NCBI GenBank assembly: GCA_002507545.1
Contig: DAVR01000003.1
Location: 1-64,000 of the forward strand
Direction: 5' to 3'
DNA from: Archaeoglobus sp. UBA230
GTDB lineage: Archaea; Halobacteriota; Archaeoglobi; Archaeoglobales; Archaeoglobaceae
Length of the DNA: 64,000 nt
This document shows positions 37,857 through 46,497 of this stretch, one piece after another; within the stretch, counting starts at the first letter, position 1, and each line of letters begins with the position of its first letter. The notes beneath the pieces are model-generated. The model saw nothing but the letters and a program-made list of their open reading frames with translations, did no database searches and was not told where the DNA came from. The position numbers and the translations under genes were made by a program.

Positions 37857-37905
37857 CGAACTGCAATCTGCACAAAGAATATTAACCTGCCGCCTACTGA
37901 ATGCC

Positions 37906-39177
37906 ATGCAAGTCACTCCATGGGATGTCGAGGGGGTCATTGACTACGACAGGCTCATCGAGGAGTTCGGAATGAGACCTTTCAACGAGGTACTCGAGGA
38001 GATCGAGAATCCGCACATCCTGATGAAAAGGGGCGCTATTTTCGGTCACAGAGATTACTGGAGGATCGTGGATGCCATGAGAAAAGGAGAGGCATGGGCG
38101 GTAATGTCGGGGTTCATGCCATCTGGTCTTCCGCACTTTGGTCACAAGATGACGATGGATGAAATAGTCTGGCACCAGAAGGCAGGAGGAAAGGCATTCG
38201 TCGCCATAGCAGATATGGAGGCACACTCAGTTAGAGGTTTGAGCTGGGAAAAGACAAGAGAAATCGGTTTGGAATATATAAAGTCAATCATCGCTCTCGG
38301 ACTGGATAGCAATGCGGTCATATACTTCCAGTCGAAAAGCAATCACGTCAAGGATTTGGCCTTCGAGCTTTCTGCGGAGGTGAACTTCAGTGAGCTGAGG
38401 GCAATATATGGATTTAACGGTGAAACCAAGCTCGCCAAGATGTTTATAACAGCTGTACAGGCTGCTGATATCCTCCACCCTCAGCTTCAAGAATTTGGTG
38501 GCCCGAAGCCGGTTGTTGTACCAGTTGGTGCTGATCAGGACCCCCACATGCGTCTCACAAGGGATTTGGCAGCAAGAGCGAGTATCTTCTCCTTTGAGCC
38601 AATTGAAGGTGGTCTGAGGATTAGAAGCAGGAAGGGTAATGAGTATCTGAAAGCTCTGAAGGAACTGAATCTGGAGACAAGGTTCTACGAAGAGCATGTT
38701 GATGTTTCTGGAAGTGTTGATGAAATTGAGAGGGAAGTGAGGGAAGTAGAGTTAAGACTTGGAGGATTTGCTTTTATCCCTCCTTCTTCAACCTACCACA
38801 GATTTACTACTGGCCTGACAGGAGGAAAAATGAGTTCAAGCAAGCCAGAAAGCTACATTTCTCTCCTTGACTCCCCCGACGAGGGAGCGAAAAAGGTAAT
38901 GAAGGCCTTTACTGGTGGAAGAGTTACAGCAGATGAGCAGAGGAGACTCGGAGGGGAACCAGATAAATGCGTCGTTTTCGAGCTTTACAGCTACCATCTG
39001 ATTGAGAATGACAATGAGCTGAGGCAAATAGAGAGCAATTGCAGAGGAGGGAAACTTCTGTGTGGAAAATGCAAGAAAAACGCTGCTGAACTCGTGAGGA
39101 ACTTTTTGAAGGAACATCAGGAAAAAATGGACGAGGCAGAGGATAAGCTTGAGGATTACACGATAATCGGGCTTTGA
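37906..39177 (+). CDS. trpS: Tryptophanyl-tRNA synthetase
   Basis: A 423-residue archaeal/eukaryotic-type TrpRS. It starts MQVTPWDVEG, has the HIGH-like PSGLPHFGHKM, the AIDM-like AIADMEAHSVRG, GADQDPHMRLTRDLA in the core and the KMSKS-like GGKMSSSKPES. It charges tRNA-Trp. ATG at 37906 gives the expected N-terminus; the frame opens earlier across panE. It converges on purM with nine bases between. Confidence 0.96.
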   Translation: MQVTPWDVEGVIDYDRLIEEFGMRPFNEVLEEIENPHILMKRGAIFGHRDYWRIVDAMRKGEAWAVMSGFMPSGLPHFGHKMTMDEIVWHQKAGGKAFVAIADMEAHSVRGLSWEKTREIGLEYIKSIIALGLDSNAVIYFQSKSNHVKDLAFELSAEVNFSELRAIYGFNGETKLAKMFITAVQAADILHPQLQEFGGPKPVVVPVGADQDPHMRLTRDLAARASIFSFEPIEGGLRIRSRKGNEYLKALKELNLETRFYEEHVDVSGSVDEIEREVREVELRLGGFAFIPPSSTYHRFTTGLTGGKMSSSKPESYISLLDSPDEGAKKVMKAFTGGRVTADEQRRLGGEPDKCVVFELYSYHLIENDNELRQIESNCRGGKLLCGKCKKNAAELVRNFLKEHQEKMDEAEDKLEDYTIIGL

Positions 39178-39186
39178 ACTCTAATC

Positions 39187-40176
39187 TCAATCAAGCCTCA
39201 AATCCTTAACGTAAACTCCCTCTCCCTTTTCCACGTATCCAACAACAGAGCCATCGCATAGCTTCACAGCCTTCCCAGCTTCATCTTCAGGCAGCACGAT
39301 CATGAAACCCATACCCATGTTGAAGGTTCTGTACATCTCATCCTCGTCAACCTCCCCAAGCTCCTGAATGAGCCTAAATATCTTTTGCGGCTCTAAGGGT
39401 TTATCCACAACGTATTTAACATCACCTCTGAGCCTCTTAAGCTTCAGCAATCCGCTGCCTGTGATGTGGGCAAGTCCGTGCACATCGCAGCGCTTCAACA
39501 CATCGAGAACCTCCATGTAAATTCTCGTTGGGGTCAAAAGTTCCTCCCCTATCGTCTTTCCGTTAAACTTATCATGATAACTCATCCCCGCCATCTCCAC
39601 AACCTTCCGGGCGAGGGTGAGGCCGTTGCTGTGTATCCCGCTGCTTGGAATGGCAACAATAACATCTCCCGGCTCAACTCTCTCGCCAGTTACGATTTTA
39701 TCCTTCTCCACAACACCTATTGCCGTTCCCGCAAGATCAAAGCCTCTGATTATTTCGGGAAGCGTCGCAGTTTCCCCACCGAGGAGGGTTATATTGGCAA
39801 TTCTGCACCCCTCCTCAAGTCCCTTCGCTATCTCAGCCATTATCCTTTCGTCCGGCTTCTCGATTGCGATGTAGTCCACCATGGCAAGAGGTTCTGCCCC
39901 TACAGCTACCAGATCATTCACGTTCATCGCAACGCAGTCAATCCCGATGGTGTCAAACTTGTTGATTGCCTCAGCAACAAGAATTTTGCTCCCTACACCA
40001 TCTGTTGTGATGGCAATGCCAAAATCTCCGCAATCTATGACCCCGGCATAGTGAGACGTCAGTATTGGTTTTCCAAAACCCTTTCTGACGTGCTTTATGA
40101 CTCTCGCGAGGGATTTTATCGCCCTCTCCTCCTCCCTTATGTCAACTCCCGCCTTTGCATAATCGAGCTTTGGCAT
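39187..40176 (-). CDS. purM: Phosphoribosylformylglycinamidine cyclo-ligase (AIR synthetase)
   Basis: A 329-residue purine-synthesis enzyme. [15 protein letters not shown] at the start, [45 protein letters not shown] and the late [12 protein letters not shown] are PurM motifs. It makes AIR from FGAM with ATP. It is divergent from nth and convergent with trpS. Confidence 0.96.
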   Translation of the reverse strand: MPKLDYAKAGVDIREEERAIKSLARVIKHVRKGFGKPILTSHYAGVIDCGDFGIAITTDGVGSKILVAEAINKFDTIGIDCVAMNVNDLVAVGAEPLAMVDYIAIEKPDERIMAEIAKGLEEGCRIANITLLGGETATLPEIIRGFDLAGTAIGVVEKDKIVTGERVEPGDVIVAIPSSGIHSNGLTLARKVVEMAGMSYHDKFNGKTIGEELLTPTRIYMEVLDVLKRCDVHGLAHITGSGLLKLKRLRGDVKYVVDKPLEPQKIFRLIQELGEVDEDEMYRTFNMGMGFMIVLPEDEAGKAVKLCDGSVVGYVEKGEGVYVKDLRLD

Positions 40177-40205
40177 GATACAACTCAGAAACTCTTTTTA
40201 AAATA

Positions 40206-40859
40206 TTGCCTATCAGCTATGTGGAACTTGAGAAAATGGTAGAATTGATGGAAAGAGAGGCGAGGAAAAGAGGTGCTCCAATTTATACTCTTAAGGGAGA
40301 GGTAAGGACACCCTTTCAGCACCTCGTGGCAGCATTGCTAAGCTCAAGGACGAGGGACGAGGCTACTGCATCAGCGGTTCAAAGGCTTTTCTCCAGAATA
40401 AGAACTCCAGAAGAACTTGCTGGGATGGACGAGGAGGAGATAGCGGAGCTAATAAGAGGTGTGGGATTTTACAGGGTTAAAGCGAGGAGGCTGAAGGAAC
40501 TTGCGAAAAAGCTTGTCGAAGAATACAACTCTGAAGTTCCGCTGAAATTTGATGAACTTGTAAAGCTCCCCGGCATAGGAAGAAAATCCGCCAACGTTGT
40601 TCTTGCCTATTCAGGCATTCCTGCGATACCCGTTGACACCCACGTTCACCGCATATCCAACCGTCTTGGGCTGGTAAACACTACCCGACCTGAGCAGACT
40701 GAGGAGATGCTCAAAGAGATTTTTCCCGTCAGCATGTGGGATAGGGTGAACAAAGCATTTGTTGGCTTTGGTCAGACCGTCTGCAAGCCTGTAAAACCCC
40801 TCTGTGATGAATGTCCCCTCAGAGATGAATGTCCCAAGGTTGGGTTGAAGCAGGGATAG
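40206..40859 (+). CDS. nth: Endonuclease III (DNA glycosylase/AP lyase)
   Basis: A 217-residue base-excision repair enzyme. The helix-hairpin-helix LPGIGRKSANVVLAY has the catalytic Lys, and IPVDTHVHRISNRLGL gives the catalytic Asp. CKPVKPLCDECPLRDEC at the end is the C-x6-C-x2-C-x5-C 4Fe-4S motif. It removes oxidised pyrimidines. The start is TTG at 40206; GTG at 40221 is an alternative. The downstream transporter gene begins one base after its stop. Confidence 0.93.
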   Translation: MPISYVELEKMVELMEREARKRGAPIYTLKGEVRTPFQHLVAALLSSRTRDEATASAVQRLFSRIRTPEELAGMDEEEIAELIRGVGFYRVKARRLKELAKKLVEEYNSEVPLKFDELVKLPGIGRKSANVVLAYSGIPAIPVDTHVHRISNRLGLVNTTRPEQTEEMLKEIFPVSMWDRVNKAFVGFGQTVCKPVKPLCDECPLRDECPKVGLKQG

Positions 40860-40860
40860 A

Positions 40861-41670
40861 ATGGCTCTTATCGCTCTGCTAATCCCTCTCCTTTTCAGCG
40901 TGCACCAGATACTTGTCAGGTTCGGCAGCAGAGAAGTGGATACGATGAGCGGAATTTACGTCAGTCAGATCGCTTCCACACTGCTTTTTCTCCCCTCAAT
41001 AGTCAATCCGAGTCTTGACAGAGAATTTTTGGGTTACATGCTTGTAGCAGGAATTTTACATTTCTTCGCTGCAAGAATATGCTTCTACCATGCGATAAGC
41101 AGAATCGGAGCGAACCTATCTGCACCACTATCAGCCACGAGGGTTTTCTTCGCAGCCATACTTGGAATATTTCTGGGCGAGATACTGACGCTAAGGGTCT
41201 CGCTGATGTCCATCCTGATCTTCGCAGGAATCGTTCTCATCTCAAGACCAAGTGGAGAAGCAGATTACGTCGGAGTAACCCTTGGAATACTGACCGGGTT
41301 TTTTACAGCCCTCTCCTCCTTCCTCGTCAAGTTCGGGAATGCTGTGGAATACAACCCGCTCTTCGCGACGTTTATCGGATTTCTGGTGTCAACAGCCCTC
41401 ATGACCCCGATTGCCGCAAAAAACCTGTCCTTGAAGGGGGCGAAGTGGTATTTTGCCGCAGGCATCACAGCCGGGCTTGCACACTTTGTGAGATACGTCG
41501 TGCTTAAAGACTTACCCGTAACAGTAGTCGAGCCCATTACGAGCGCGTATCCCCTTTTCACCGTGATGTTGACTTTTATCCTTCTCAGAGAGAGGGAAGT
41601 CTTCACTACCCGATCTCTACTCGGAACTTTTCTGATACTGGCAGGAATCTACTCCTATTACCTGCAATAA
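40861..41670 (+). CDS. EamA-family (DMT) transporter
   Basis: A 269-residue protein with ten hydrophobic segments in two repeats, each with an EamA-like end (SATRVFFAAILGIFLGE and TSAYPLFTVMLTFILLRER). The family moves metabolites across the membrane; the substrate is unknown. It begins one base after nth and is probably cotranscribed with it. Confidence 0.82.
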   Translation: MALIALLIPLLFSVHQILVRFGSREVDTMSGIYVSQIASTLLFLPSIVNPSLDREFLGYMLVAGILHFFAARICFYHAISRIGANLSAPLSATRVFFAAILGIFLGEILTLRVSLMSILIFAGIVLISRPSGEADYVGVTLGILTGFFTALSSFLVKFGNAVEYNPLFATFIGFLVSTALMTPIAAKNLSLKGAKWYFAAGITAGLAHFVRYVVLKDLPVTVVEPITSAYPLFTVMLTFILLREREVFTTRSLLGTFLILAGIYSYYLQ

Positions 41671-41701
41671 TTTTATATTACCCGCAAAACCTTTCAGAGT
41701 G

Positions 41702-43915
41702 ATGGAATCGAGAGAAGTGCAGGTTTCTCTGAGCAGAGACCTCTCATTCTTTGACATCACGATGATTGGCATCGCCGGGATGATTGGGGCGGGTATCTTC
41801 GCCCTTACTGGCATTGCTGCGGGTATTGCTGGTCCTGCGATTCTCCTCGCATTCCTTCTCAATGGTATAATCGCTACGCTCACAGGACTGGCTTATGCCG
41901 AACTCGGTTCTGCGATGCCCCAAGCTGGTGGGGGTTATCTGTGGATAAAAGAAGCCATGGGAAATTACGCTGGATTTATGGCTGGATGGATAGACTGGGC
42001 AGCACACACAATCGCCTGTGCCCTCTATGCCGTAACCTTTGGAGCTTTTTTCGCCGAGATGATTGTAAACTTCATGGGAATTGCCCTATCCCACACACTT
42101 CTTGCCAAGCTTTCTGCCCTTGCGATGGTCACCTTTCTGGCGTATGTAAACTACATTGGGGCAAAAGAGAGTGGAAAACTTGGTGGATTCGTAACAATGC
42201 TGAAGGTGCTCATTTTAGTCATCTTTGCTCTCTTCGGCATCTACCACATGACTTCCTATCCCGACTGGGCGAGTGCATACACACCCTTCATGCCCACTGG
42301 GCTGGCTGGAGTGCTCGCTGCGATGGGTTTAACTTTCATCGCCTTTGAGGGTTTCGAGATAATAGTTCAGAGCGGTGAAGAAGTTAAGAATCCTGATAAA
42401 AACATACCAAAGGCCATAATAGTCTCTCTCTGGATTGCGGTTGGAATTTACATTCTCGTAGCCTTTTCCCTGCTTGGAGCAGTTAGAGCTGATGTTCCGA
42501 GCTGGATGTTCCTCGGTAAGCTGGCAGAGCTCAGCCTCGTCAGAGTGGCTGACCAGATCATGCCCTTGGGCGGGTGGATGATCCTCGCAGGCGGTTTGAT
42601 CTCAACTGTGAGTGCCATGAACGCCACCATCTATTCATCCTCAAGGGTTGTCTTCGCCCTGAGTAGATCAGGTTACCTCAACAAGGCATTGGCAAGGATT
42701 AACGAGAGGACGAGGACGCCGCATTATGCAATCTTTTTCAGCTACATTATCATTGCTATCTCATCTTTAGCCCCAATAGAGGCTGTGGCGTCTGCTGCGA
42801 GCCTGATGTTCATCTTTCTGTTTCTATCTGTCAACACGGCACTTGTAATCCTCAGGTTGAGGAGACCTGATATAAAACGCAGCTTCAAACTCCCCTTCGT
42901 TCCCTTTCTGCCCTTTGTCGCAATAATTTTCCAGATAGTGATCACCTACTTCCTCATCACCCACATCGAGCATGGAATATCGGTGTTCTTCATGACGGTT
43001 GCATGGATGTTTCTCGGTTCTCTGGTTTACTATGCATACTCCGAGAAGGAGATGGAAAAGAGAGTAGAGGAGGAAGTGATGACTGTATACAAGGAGACGC
43101 CCGTTGAGAAAAAGAAATATGTCATTCTTGTTCCGATTGCAAATCCTGTTGTAGCCAAGAAGCTCGTGAGGTTTGCCGAGTTAATCGCGAGGCAGAGAGA
43201 CGGCGAAGTTGTGATTATGAACACCGTGAAGCTCCCACCTCAAACTCCTATTTCGACACCTGCGGAGGAAGTTAAGAAGGCAAAAGAGAGAGTGGAAGAG
43301 CTCATGAATCTGAGCGTGCCTGCTGGAGGAGTAGTTAAAGTGGGACACGATGTTTCTGAGGCTATTTTGAGTGCAGTTGAAGAGTGGAAGGCAGATATGG
43401 TGGTCATGGGCTGGAGGGGGAGGACATTTAGACGTGATGTGGTGCTGGGCAGCACAATTGATCCGGTGATGATGAAGGCAAAGTGTGATGTTGTTGTGAT
43501 AAGATTCGAGCCAGGAGAGAAAATGCCCGACTTCAGGAGTGTTCTCATTCCAACGGTCGGTGGTCCCCACGCCAAGCTGGCGTGTGAGATCGCTAAGGAT
43601 ATCGCAACAGAAAGGGAGGCAGTTGTAAAGCTACTTTATGTGAGCAATCACGAGAGGGAAAGAGAGAAAGCAGAGAAGGTACTCGATGAGGCTGCAAAAG
43701 AACTTGATGGTCTGAAGGTAGAGAAGGAATTTGCAATACACCCAAGACCTTCCGAAAGGATTGCGAATGAAGCTGAAAACTTCGACATAACCATTATTGG
43801 CGCCTCAGAGAAGATGTTCCTCTACAACTTTCTGATGGGTTTATTTCCTGAAAAAGTTGTGAGAAAAACATCAAAGACTGTGGCGATGACCAGAAAGTGG
43901 GTGAAGTTCATATAA
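41702..43915 (+). CDS. APC-family amino acid permease fused to two UspA domains
   Basis: A 737-residue protein. Residues 1-450 form a 12-helix APC permease with IGIAGMIGAGIFALTGIAAG in helix 1 and FIAFEGFEIIVQSGEEVKNP in helix 6. Residues about 460-595 and 605-735 are two UspA domains; the first has VVMGWRGRTFRRDVVLGSTID, a G-x2-G-x9-GST-like ATP-binding loop. Such fusions suggest nucleotide control of uptake. GTG at 41699 is an alternative start. Confidence 0.88.
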   Translation: MESREVQVSLSRDLSFFDITMIGIAGMIGAGIFALTGIAAGIAGPAILLAFLLNGIIATLTGLAYAELGSAMPQAGGGYLWIKEAMGNYAGFMAGWIDWAAHTIACALYAVTFGAFFAEMIVNFMGIALSHTLLAKLSALAMVTFLAYVNYIGAKESGKLGGFVTMLKVLILVIFALFGIYHMTSYPDWASAYTPFMPTGLAGVLAAMGLTFIAFEGFEIIVQSGEEVKNPDKNIPKAIIVSLWIAVGIYILVAFSLLGAVRADVPSWMFLGKLAELSLVRVADQIMPLGGWMILAGGLISTVSAMNATIYSSSRVVFALSRSGYLNKALARINERTRTPHYAIFFSYIIIAISSLAPIEAVASAASLMFIFLFLSVNTALVILRLRRPDIKRSFKLPFVPFLPFVAIIFQIVITYFLITHIEHGISVFFMTVAWMFLGSLVYYAYSEKEMEKRVEEEVMTVYKETPVEKKKYVILVPIANPVVAKKLVRFAELIARQRDGEVVIMNTVKLPPQTPISTPAEEVKKAKERVEELMNLSVPAGGVVKVGHDVSEAILSAVEEWKADMVVMGWRGRTFRRDVVLGSTIDPVMMKAKCDVVVIRFEPGEKMPDFRSVLIPTVGGPHAKLACEIAKDIATEREAVVKLLYVSNHEREREKAEKVLDEAAKELDGLKVEKEFAIHPRPSERIANEAENFDITIIGASEKMFLYNFLMGLFPEKVVRKTSKTVAMTRKWVKFI

Positions 43916-43984
43916 AGAAAAAGAGAATTAAAGTAGCTAACTCTGCATGAAAGTTTATCCCACCCCTTAGGGAACAGTAATAAA

Positions 43985-44180
43985 GTGGGGCCGGAGATCC
44001 GAATATGCAAGGTTCCAAAGTCCGAAGACTTCCCGGAGGGTGTGAAATACTCGCTGATTACATCAAAATTGACCGGAAGGGGGGAAAAGAGTTCTTGGCT
44101 ACAACAACGAAAGGGGAAAGGAGGGTACCACAGCATTACTTCGGTAGAGTAGAGAATCAATGGTGCCCTACAACGAGATA
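43985..44180 (+). pseudogene. Decayed TumE-like (DUF6516) toxin gene
   Basis: Three frames must be joined. Frame one gives IRICKVPKSEDFPEGVKYSL, another gives IDRKGGKEF, a third gives LGYNNERGK, and the second again gives HYFGRVEN. Put together this is the core of TumE-type toxins (KYSL...GKR-LGY-NERGK...H-HY-G). At least three frameshifts are needed, so the gene is dead. It stands next to two small winged-helix genes, the kind of partner expected for a toxin of this class. The remaining part of 43916-44278 shows nothing else I can support. Confidence 0.6.
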
Positions 44181-44278
44181 GAGGTTAGTATTCCGATTGT
44201 TGGGTAATGTAGGGAGAAGCTATGCGGATGAAGTTTATGATGGGAGGTTAAGGTGTCGGAATTAGAATTGAGTTTTGA

Positions 44279-44536
44279 TTACTCTTCAAACTTCTCGATA
44301 ATGCTTCTTATTTCTCCCAATCGTCTCGGATTTAGTGAAACCTGTTTACCGTAATGGGTTGGTTTAACAAGTAAAAGCCCCTCACGAATTAGCTCGTTGA
44401 TTACCTCATCAATAAGGTCGTATTTATTCCTCGGAAAGCCCTTTCGGAGATTCTTTATGTCAGTATGTTTGCCTCCAATATACCTGTGTCTGTACAGCCT
44501 CCATAAGATTTTGACTCTTACTTTTTCCGACTGCAC
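44279..44536 (-). CDS. Small helix-turn-helix protein
   Basis: An 85-residue basic protein with a probable winged helix: DLIDEVINELIREGLLLVKP as recognition helix region and HYGKQVSLNP as wing. It starts with GTG at 44536. TATTTAAATC about 25 bases upstream is a possible TATA box, so it may be leaderless. A palindrome covers its start. It lies just outside attL and could belong to an older element. Confidence 0.6.
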   Translation of the reverse strand: MQSEKVRVKILWRLYRHRYIGGKHTDIKNLRKGFPRNKYDLIDEVINELIREGLLLVKPTHYGKQVSLNPRRLGEIRSIIEKFEE

Positions 44537-44548
44537 GATAAGTATCGT
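44535..44548. promoter_or_regulatory. Inverted repeat at the start of the small HTH gene
   Basis: ACGATA-AG-TATCGT, a perfect 6-2-6 inverted repeat, overlaps the GTG start at 44536, about 20 bases after its TATA-like box. Its position fits an operator for autoregulation by the HTH protein encoded here; this is inferred from position only. Confidence 0.4.
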
Positions 44549-44681
44549 ATCTTTTGATTTAAATATTTTTTGACTTATTTTTGATATAATAACATTTTGG
44601 AAGTTTAAAAGAATATTTAAAAAAGTTTAAATAGTATGAATCTCACAATCTTTTAGAGAGACAGAGAGAGGTGTTGATGAT

Positions 44682-44984
44682 ATGTTAAGCTACTTGTTTG
44701 GGGACGCCCCAATCATAAAAATTTTGGACTTCTTGCTCGACGAGTGGGAGTTGGACTTCTCTAAGGCCGATGTGGCGAGAGAAACTGGTGTCAGCTGGAA
44801 GACGGTAAACGAGGTTTGGGGCACGCTGGAGAAATTCGGTCTGATTGAATACACGAGAACCGTAAACAGAGCCAAGATGTACAGGGTTAAGAAAAACAAC
44901 CTGTTCAAAACTCTGAAGAGACTCGACATGGAAATTCTGGCTCTTTTGGATAGAGATGATCAAAAACAGGAAGTGACTGCATAA
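44682..44984 (+). CDS. Winged-helix transcription regulator (100 aa)
   Basis: A 100-residue protein. KADVARETGVSWKTVNEVWGTLEKFGLIEY is a clear winged helix (helix-turn-helix about residues 27-56), followed by a wing with AKMYRVKKNN and a short acidic/basic tail. Archaeal plasmids and viruses often encode such proteins. GAGGTG at 44667 is a good ribosome-binding site, and GTTTAAATAG near 44623 a TATA box. It ends 54 bases before attL, so it is outside the intact element. Confidence 0.72.
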   Translation: MLSYLFGDAPIIKILDFLLDEWELDFSKADVARETGVSWKTVNEVWGTLEKFGLIEYTRTVNRAKMYRVKKNNLFKTLKRLDMEILALLDRDDQKQEVTA

Positions 44985-45038
44985 TAGAAACACTTTCTGA
45001 AATCCTTTCCAACATCTAACTCTGTCAGCCAATCTAAA

Positions 45039-45081
45039 GTGGGGCCGCCGAGATTTGAACTCGGGTCACCGGCTCCCAAAG
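45039..45081. repeat. attL: 43-bp direct repeat, left end of the element
   Basis: Identical to 50818-50860. It contains only the 3' half of tRNA-Pro (T arm, variable loop, part of the anticodon arm) and lacks the D arm and 5' half, so it is not a tRNA gene. In plus-strand translation it encodes WGRRDLNSGHRLPK of the integrase. Confidence 0.93.
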
Positions 45082-45897
45082 GCGAAATTCAACAACGAAG
45101 ATGAAGATTTTCTCGATTACAATTCAGTAAAGAGAGATTTTGTAAATTGGATTAACTCACGGGTAGAAAGTAAAACTGCAAAGGACTACCTAAGTTATCT
45201 GGATAGGTATCTGGCTGGTGTAATAATTAAAAACACGGATGATCTAACTGAAGTTTCGTTGATGGTCCAAGCTGGTTGGAATCATTTTGTTAAAGCTGTC
45301 CGTAACTTGGTTAATTATCATCTCGATAAACGTTTAATTTCAAAAGAATTTGCTTTGGAGCTTAAAGAAATACTGAAACTGAAGAAAAGTGGCTTTGACA
45401 CTTATGTTCCAAATGATGAGGTTGTAAAACAGGTTTTAAATGAATGCGAGAGAGAAGACTACAAACTTATAATGAAAATTATCTATTACAGTGGCGTTAG
45501 GGTCGTAGAGGCCTTAAAGATTCTAAGAGAATTCGATCCCAAAAACTTACACATCATAGATGAAGTTGCATATTATGACTTAGATTGGGAAAGAGGTAAC
45601 AAAAAAGCATTCAAATGTTTTCTACCTTCTGATTTAGCTAAATCACTAAGCAAGATGGATATCTCCGAATATGGTGTAAAGAGTTACTTTACAAGCCGAG
45701 GTTTACCATTGAAATATGGACGAAATTGGTTTGTGAATAAACTTGTTCAATTAGGGATAAATGAGGGAGTAATACAATTCATGATTGGACATAGTAACGG
45801 TTCTACGCTTTTTAATCACTACCTCGAAAAACTTCACAACTCAATTGTTGCTTATAAAAAAGTAATACCAAAATTACGAGAAGTTTTAGATGTTTGA
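45055..45897 (+). CDS. int: SSV-type integrase, C-terminal part, int(C)
   Basis: About 280 residues continue in frame from attL (the frame is open from W at 45040). It carries the tyrosine recombinase catalytic set: Arg in YSGVRVVEALKI (residue 149), Lys near GNKKAF (184), KYGR as a KxxR box (220-223), His in MIGHSNGS (246) and the nucleophile Tyr in FNHYLE (256). It lacks the N-terminal region found at 50519. In the integrated state it has no promoter of its own that I can see and is probably silent. TTG at 45055 is only a formal start. Confidence 0.88.
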   Translation: MNSGHRLPKAKFNNEDEDFLDYNSVKRDFVNWINSRVESKTAKDYLSYLDRYLAGVIIKNTDDLTEVSLMVQAGWNHFVKAVRNLVNYHLDKRLISKEFALELKEILKLKKSGFDTYVPNDEVVKQVLNECEREDYKLIMKIIYYSGVRVVEALKILREFDPKNLHIIDEVAYYDLDWERGNKKAFKCFLPSDLAKSLSKMDISEYGVKSYFTSRGLPLKYGRNWFVNKLVQLGINEGVIQFMIGHSNGSTLFNHYLEKLHNSIVAYKKVIPKLREVLDV

Positions 45898-45924
45898 CAA
45901 TTTTTATTTTATTTATTTATCAAC

Positions 45925-45960
45925 CGAAAAGCTTATATATTATAAGAAATAGGAATTTCT
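45925..45960 (+). promoter_or_regulatory. Promoter and operator-like inverted repeats of the RHH gene
   Basis: CCGAAAAGCTTATATATTA is a strong BRE/TATA. Within it CTTATA-TAT-TATAAG (45932-45946) is an inverted repeat, and just after it AGAAAT-AGGA-ATTTCT (45945-45960) is a second one. Both lie upstream of the ATG at 45973. Ribbon-helix-helix proteins usually bind such short inverted repeats and repress their own gene; that is the inference here. Confidence 0.5.
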
Positions 45961-45972
45961 ATACCTCATGGA

Positions 45973-46224
45973 ATGAAGAACGCAGTTAGTTTCAAACCGG
46001 ATGAAAAAACAGCCAGGATATTATCAACTTTCGAGGAAAAGGGCTACAATAAATCGGAAATCATTCGCAAAGCGTTGCAATTCTATGACGAGTTTTATTT
46101 CGATGAAGAGACGTGGAAGCTATTAGCCAGATTACAAAAGAAGACCAATCTACGTAATAGAAAAGCGGTTTTGGTTATCGGTTTGAAAACGTTAGAGGAA
46201 ATTTTGAAATTCGAAACGAGGTGA
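45973..46224 (+). CDS. Ribbon-helix-helix (CopG/Arc-like) regulator
   Basis: An 83-residue protein. The N-terminal KNAVSFKPDEKTARILSTFE and GYNKSEIIRKALQFYDEF fit the strand-helix-helix fold of RHH DNA-binding proteins; the rest has a second helical segment. It is the first gene of a plus-strand run within the element, with six bases to the next gene. It probably regulates copy number or expression of the element, as such proteins do in archaeal plasmids. Confidence 0.68.
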   Translation: MKNAVSFKPDEKTARILSTFEEKGYNKSEIIRKALQFYDEFYFDEETWKLLARLQKKTNLRNRKAVLVIGLKTLEEILKFETR

Positions 46225-46230
46225 TGAAAA

Positions 46231-46497
46231 ATGCGTAATGAAAAGTTAGTCAGATTAGCCGAAAATTTGGCGAGGAAAGCGAGAGAATTCGATTTAAGTG
46301 ATGTAAATCAAAGGATACAGGCAAGAATCTACGCAGGATTAGCACTTGATTTTCTAAAATTAGGAAACGCAACTACGGAAGATTACAAAAGAGTGGCCTC
46401 GATTCTCCCCGATATAGACAAAGAGGCAGAAAAAGTGGAGGTAGGCCAAAAATTAACGATTGGAAAATACCGTGATGGTAGGTGGGTGGCATGGTAA
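46231..46497 (+). CDS. Element protein of unknown function (88 aa)
   Basis: I do not recognise it. It is an all-helical, charged protein with a C-terminal GQKLTIGKYRDGRWVAW that ends in aromatic residues. ATG at 46231 follows GAGGTGATG. Its stop overlaps the ATG of the next gene, so both are coupled. No membrane helix or metal motif is seen. Confidence 0.6.
   Translation: MRNEKLVRLAENLARKAREFDLSDVNQRIQARIYAGLALDFLKLGNATTEDYKRVASILPDIDKEAEKVEVGQKLTIGKYRDGRWVAW

Noticed and set aside
37759-37905. A 49-residue N-terminal extension of TrpRS.
   Set aside because: It is antisense of panE, and known archaeal TrpRS proteins start near the MQVTPWDVEG position.
43822-44160. A 112-codon minus-strand frame overlapping the permease end.
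   Set aside because: It is antisense of the UspA tail and of the dead toxin gene; it has no recognisable domain or start signal.
44164-44179. A 16-base match between 44164-44179 and the start of the paaK gene (51028-51043), in the same order relative to the tRNA-like word at 43985.
   Set aside because: The sequence in between is unrelated, and a 16-base match somewhere in a 64 kb window is expected at about even odds by chance.
45041-45081. A second tRNA-Pro gene at the left end of the element.
   Set aside because: Only the 3' half is present; the D arm and 5' acceptor strand are missing. It is the attL copy.
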